This document shows positions 5,533-8,538 of a DNA stretch of 8,538 bases, one piece after another (positions within the stretch are counted from its first letter, which is position 1; each line of letters begins with the position of its first letter). Under the pieces are notes generated by a model. It made no database searches, had not been told where the DNA came from, and worked only from the letters and a program-made list of their open reading frames with translations. The stretch covers positions 1-8,538 of the forward strand of contig MHDQ01000075.1 in NCBI GenBank assembly GCA_001803565.1. Reading direction: 5' to 3'. The translations under genes and the position numbers were made by a program. This DNA comes from Nitrospinae bacterium RIFCSPLOWO2_12_FULL_45_22. GTDB taxonomy: Bacteria; 2-12-FULL-45-22.

Positions 5533-6129
5533 TTAATTGCTCGTCTCCTTATTACAAATTGCTAATCTCCCCTTCCGGAGAAAGGCCACTAAGGCTATAG
5601 CTACTACCAGAAAAACGCCTATCAGGCCCAGAAAGATCATGCTGGGGCCTTTTCCATTACCAATCTGAACAGCAGTATGAACTTTTTGCTCACTATCCCC
5701 AACCTGGAACTGGACCCCTATTTCGTACTTACCTCTTTTTGGCCAGATATGTTGCACTTCATAGAACCCCTTGCCAAATCGGTTTGCCGTGTATTGCCTT
5801 GTCTGATCCTTTTCCCCTGAAGGGTAGACCGAAATTACGACCCTGCTTTTGACTGGCTCCTTCGTTTTATAATCTTCTATATATACTATAATCTCCCCTA
5901 TCTCGCCCGGCTGTGGTACTTCGGGGAATGGTGCCAGCTTTACCAAAAAAACTCCGGCATAGATTTCCTTAAAGACCAGATTTTCTGTGGGCAAATGGGC
6001 CAGAGAATTTATAGGCAGGATAATTAAGATCAATATCAAGGCAAAACCACTGGCCATAGGGGATATGGAAGGGGGAAGGCCATTAGGAGGAGATTTAAAA
6101 TTCATACGATATATTGAACTTAAAGACAT
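5533..6129 (-). CDS. Membrane-anchored periplasmic Ig-like protein (FixH/YtkA-like) with predicted N-terminal His
   Basis: Counted from ATG 6127-6129 this is 198 residues. A hydrophobic segment (27-44, ending PINSLA) has a SLA|H cleavage site, giving a mature N-terminus HLPTENLVFKE. A beta-sandwich follows (about 78-142): GEIIVYIEDYKTKEPV, RVVISVYP, GKGFYEVQHIWPKRGKYEIG. The last part is typical of YtkA/FixH domains (GxYE...x.P..G.Y.I.V). A transmembrane helix (163-184) and RKGR follow, so the domain faces the periplasm. Candidate ligands are His45, His127 and His151. It lies 10 nt before the Fe-S protein gene, reproducing the FixG/FixH neighbourhood known from cbb3 oxidase assembly. It overlaps the barrel gene by 35 nt with this start, or 11 nt from ATG 6103-6105 (190 residues); neither has a clear Shine-Dalgarno sequence, so translational coupling is likely. 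Confidence 0.75.
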   Translation of the reverse strand: MSLSSIYRMNFKSPPNGLPPSISPMASGFALILILIILPINSLAHLPTENLVFKEIYAGVFLVKLAPFPEVPQPGEIGEIIVYIEDYKTKEPVKSRVVISVYPSGEKDQTRQYTANRFGKGFYEVQHIWPKRGKYEIGVQFQVGDSEQKVHTAVQIGNGKGPSMIFLGLIGVFLVVAIALVAFLRKGRLAICNKETSN

Positions 6130-7603
6130 CCCATTTGTCCCAACGGCCTACAAAATCATTAGAGTGTCCCCAGAAGGCATAATATTCTGCATTAAGTGAT
6201 ACGTAGTCACCCAGGACAAATTTTATACCGAGCCGGTTCTTTCCCTGGCCCTGGTTAAAATAATTATAATAGGTATTGTAAAGGGTGAGCCGGTCATCAA
6301 AATACTCAAAGGGATGGCTTATGTTCAGGACGACAAAGGTCTCATCTCGCTCCAGCGGCATCATGTCCGGTTGATCATATTTAAAGGCATGGATATTGGC
6401 AAAGATAGTCATCACAGTCCAGTCCTTATGGATATAGGTATTGAGGTAGAAGGCGAGGAAGTTGGTATTGATCCGGGTCACACCATCCCTCCCGGGCAAT
6501 AGATATCCACGGCGTAAAGGGTCTAGCTCTCCCCTGGTTGGGACATACAGGTTCTGGGTAAATAGGTTTTCCAGGCGAAAGTCCCAGCCCCTATCCAGCC
6601 ACCAGAAAGACCTGACCAGGCCAACCATATGCTGGTGCAGGCGGGTGAATTCTGCTTCCGGGGCCTGATTAATCCGAGGGGCCCGCTGAAATATAGTAGG
6701 AGTGTCATTCCAGTTATAGAAATAGCCATAAGAAAGCTCCCAGGAGCCCAGAGCCTTCCATTCTATCGGGGTAAGCCAATCCAGCAGAAAGGCTATCTCA
6801 GAATTAGCCGGGTTCTGAGGGGGTTTATCTAAGCGATAAGGCCGGTAGTCCTTGCTGGGATTATAAGGGAAAGGAGATTCTCCCATCCCCGGGACCAACC
6901 CCTGGCTCTCCTCAAAGTCTGGTATCCAGATGGTGCGAAAATTAAAGGTCCCTTTGGTCCATAAGGCATTGACCATCCAGGTAGGGATGCGTAAGAATTT
7001 ATAGTTATCCACGACCTCGGCCGGCCCTTGCCACTGGATGGTAGGGTTGATGATATCCACAACCCTGAAGTCCATCTTACCCAAGACTACCTGCTGTTTA
7101 CCGACCCGGAAGTACCAATTACCGGCAAAGATATCTGCATAGAGCTCCCGCAGTATCTGCTTGGTAGTGTAATAATATTCCTTCTCCAGGTCTCTTATCT
7201 GCCCACCACCCTTGGCCAGGCCACTCTTTGGTTCCCAATCATAGACGGCATCATAGCGATAATTAGTTACCCCACCCAGGCTAATCCTATTAGTAAGCCG
7301 ATACCGGAACTCTAGCTCCCCTAGCCACTCTATCTGGTCAAAGTCATTCTTACGCTGTCTATGGGTGGCGGTCGCGCCGGTCTTACCTTCGGCATACACC
7401 CAGGTCTGGTTCCTAAGTAAGCCCCTCAGCCTTAATTTTGGTATAGCCTGATGTATCGGGTCCAGGACATTTGCCATAGGGTTAAACATCCCTACCCTAC
7501 GCAAGACGTCCAGTGCTTCGGCCCTAACCGCGGCCGGCTTTCCATATATTCCTAATAAGTACACAACGAGAACTATCAAGTACAGAGATATTTTCCTGGA
7601 CAT
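6095..7603 (-). CDS. DUF1302-type outer-membrane beta-barrel protein
   Basis: This 502-residue protein has a signal peptide (1-28, ending VRA|EA). The rest consists of alternating amphipathic strands rich in Tyr, Trp and Phe, closing with a terminal strand FKFNISYEF that ends in Phe, as outer-membrane barrels do. The segment ELYADIFAGNWYFRVGKQQV (153-172), with LGKMDFRVVDIINPT next, and IPTWMVNALW, then FNFRTIWIPDFEESQG, follow the DUF1302 pattern (R.G.Q...G....+..D.INP). DUF1302 proteins typically sit beside a DUF1329/LolA-like gene, often with an RND-type exporter, and their substrate is unknown. Here the LolA-like gene ends 5 nt upstream and its stop region supplies the Shine-Dalgarno AAGGAG, 8 nt from the ATG. 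Its place at the head of a copper-type gene set suggests metal or metallophore passage, which is inference only. Confidence 0.8.
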   Translation of the reverse strand: MSRKISLYLIVLVVYLLGIYGKPAAVRAEALDVLRRVGMFNPMANVLDPIHQAIPKLRLRGLLRNQTWVYAEGKTGATATHRQRKNDFDQIEWLGELEFRYRLTNRISLGGVTNYRYDAVYDWEPKSGLAKGGGQIRDLEKEYYYTTKQILRELYADIFAGNWYFRVGKQQVVLGKMDFRVVDIINPTIQWQGPAEVVDNYKFLRIPTWMVNALWTKGTFNFRTIWIPDFEESQGLVPGMGESPFPYNPSKDYRPYRLDKPPQNPANSEIAFLLDWLTPIEWKALGSWELSYGYFYNWNDTPTIFQRAPRINQAPEAEFTRLHQHMVGLVRSFWWLDRGWDFRLENLFTQNLYVPTRGELDPLRRGYLLPGRDGVTRINTNFLAFYLNTYIHKDWTVMTIFANIHAFKYDQPDMMPLERDETFVVLNISHPFEYFDDRLTLYNTYYNYFNQGQGKNRLGIKFVLGDYVSLNAEYYAFWGHSNDFVGRWDKWDVFKFNISYEF

Positions 7604-7608
7604 TTAGT

Positions 7609-8538
7609 CTACTCCTTTACCTTTATGGTTATTCCCATTTTTTTCCAAAACTCACTTCTGACCGCTGGTTCTGAGGCAATATCGGAATAATCCTTTACTG
7701 GATGGAACTTTATCTCTTCCTTGAGAATCGGCGGAGTAGCTAAGGCCCCTAAACTAAATTCTTTTTCCGTATGGCGGTTGAATTTCCAAACAACTCGATG
7801 GATAGTGCGCCTCTTCTGGGGGAGCTTGATGACATTGGTCAATCTGGGAGCCCAAAAACCTCCCGGCTCTACCTGGTACCAGTCTTTATCAAAAAGCTTG
7901 AAAATCTCCCCTTTTCGATCAAACTGCTCTTCATGTATCTCGAGAAAATTATTCCGCTCCACCCAGTTAACCCGCTTGCTCAGGTAATATTTGGGGTCTT
8001 TATGGATGCTCTCTATCACCAGGCAATCATACCCCTTTAACTTATCTTCCCCTATAATACTATGATTCTCCTCCCAGGGGTCCCTGCTATCGTCATCATC
8101 GCGGGTAGTTATCATAGTGCCGTAATTATCCTGGCGATGATTAGGATTAAGCCGGCTTACCTTTCTCAAGCCCACGCTATAACTCCACTGGGCCTTCTCT
8201 TTGTAGTGACCATCGCCGTTTAGATAAAAGAGACCTAAGGATGTGTTACCTCTCGCCTCCGGTGGTGACAGGGTTATATAGACCTCTTTATACTCTATAT
8301 CGCCTGGTCTGATACCATTATAGGCTATTCGATCCAGGTAATTCTTGAGATAGAATTTCCTTTTCCCCCACACATCACCTACTCTTATGCCTCCCCAGCG
8401 GCTGGCATTGATACAGCTATGGATCTCGTCGCAATTAGCCCAGAGTTGATATTTGACCATATCTACATAGGTCATTACCTCCAGTCCGGTATAGCCATAT
8501 CTCTTTATCTCCTCCTTTTCAATATTAGTCAGTTCCTT
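7609..8538 (-). CDS. LolA-fold periplasmic protein (COG2834/DUF1329-like), 5' end outside window
   Basis: The frame is open to the window edge with no stop, so the N-terminus and any signal peptide are missing; 309 codons are visible and 288 follow the first in-frame ATG (8473-8475). That ATG has GGAGG only 2 nt away and is probably internal. Numbering from it, QWSYSVGLRKVSRL (96-109), GEDKLKGYDCLVIE (142-155), YYLSKRVNWVER (163-174), DRKGEIFKLF (186-195) and GGFWAPRLTNVI (205-216) follow the strand order of LolA-like lipoprotein-sorting proteins. In these, an aromatic plus VRRL strand and a G..CYVIE strand are recurrent. DUF1329 proteins are the usual partners of DUF1302 barrels. The likely role is a periplasmic carrier for a hydrophobic ligand or lipoprotein serving the barrel. 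The RDDDDSRDPW acidic stretch (125-134) is unusual and could bind cations. Confidence 0.75.
   Translation of the reverse strand, partial: KELTNIEKEEIKRYGYTGLEVMTYVDMVKYQLWANCDEIHSCINASRWGGIRVGDVWGKRKFYLKNYLDRIAYNGIRPGDIEYKEVYITLSPPEARGNTSLGLFYLNGDGHYKEKAQWSYSVGLRKVSRLNPNHRQDNYGTMITTRDDDDSRDPWEENHSIIGEDKLKGYDCLVIESIHKDPKYYLSKRVNWVERNNFLEIHEEQFDRKGEIFKLFDKDWYQVEPGGFWAPRLTNVIKLPQKRRTIHRVVWKFNRHTEKEFSLGALATPPILKEEIKFHPVKDYSDIASEPAVRSEFWKKMGITIKVKE

Noticed and set aside
6314-7315. Plus-strand frames and alternative minus frames inside the barrel gene
   Set aside because: They are antisense or out-of-frame to a continuous 502-residue frame with a signal peptide and terminal aromatic strand.
8473-8475. 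ATG as the true start of the LolA-like gene
   Set aside because: The frame stays open for 21 more codons to the window edge, and no signal peptide follows this ATG, although the family is exported.

Overview
The window looks like a piece of a Gram-negative bacterial chromosome. It carries an outer-membrane beta-barrel gene, a LolA-fold periplasmic protein gene and several exported, membrane-anchored proteins. The mix of DUF1302/DUF1329-type genes, a PIN/DUF104 toxin-antitoxin pair and a GATTGCTTCG-type dispersed palindromic repeat fits an uncultured Desulfobacterota- or Nitrospirota-like lineage. No marker gene is present, so this placement is only a guess.

Right block (8538 down to 2895, all minus strand): a tightly packed operon of six genes whose 5' end lies outside the window. 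In transcription order they encode a LolA/DUF1329-like periplasmic protein (5'-truncated by the window edge), a DUF1302-type outer-membrane barrel, an FixH/YtkA-like Ig-fold protein on a C-terminal membrane anchor, a NapH/CcoG-like polytopic protein with two [4Fe-4S] cysteine sets, a YcnI-like (DUF1775) copper-binding protein, and a small CopD-like four-helix membrane protein. Gaps run from 16 nt down to overlaps. After a 171-nt gap a second short unit follows: another anchored Ig-like protein, overlapping by ATGA a glyoxylate-reductase-type D-2-hydroxyacid dehydrogenase with all catalytic residues.

Three exported proteins here (YcnI-like and both Ig-like ones) are predicted to begin with histidine after signal-peptide cleavage (AKA|H, SLA|H, SFA|HH). 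An N-terminal His is the hallmark of YcnI and other histidine-brace copper proteins. With CopD-like and CcoG-like partners (CcoG is a cupric reductase), the simplest reading is an envelope copper acquisition, reduction and delivery system that also includes an outer-membrane barrel. The parts are recognisable but I do not know this exact combination as a described system.

Left block (1 to 1171): a minus-strand toxin-antitoxin-like trio (a hypothetical protein with an AbrB-like segment, a DUF104 antitoxin, and a PIN toxin that appears frameshifted near the window edge). It is separated from the dehydrogenase by a nested palindromic, MITE-like repeat (881-1017). The repeat abuts a plus-strand 46-codon remnant resembling the C-terminus of a clan AA (retropepsin-like) aspartic protease. 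No tRNA, rRNA, CRISPR array or transposase gene is visible.
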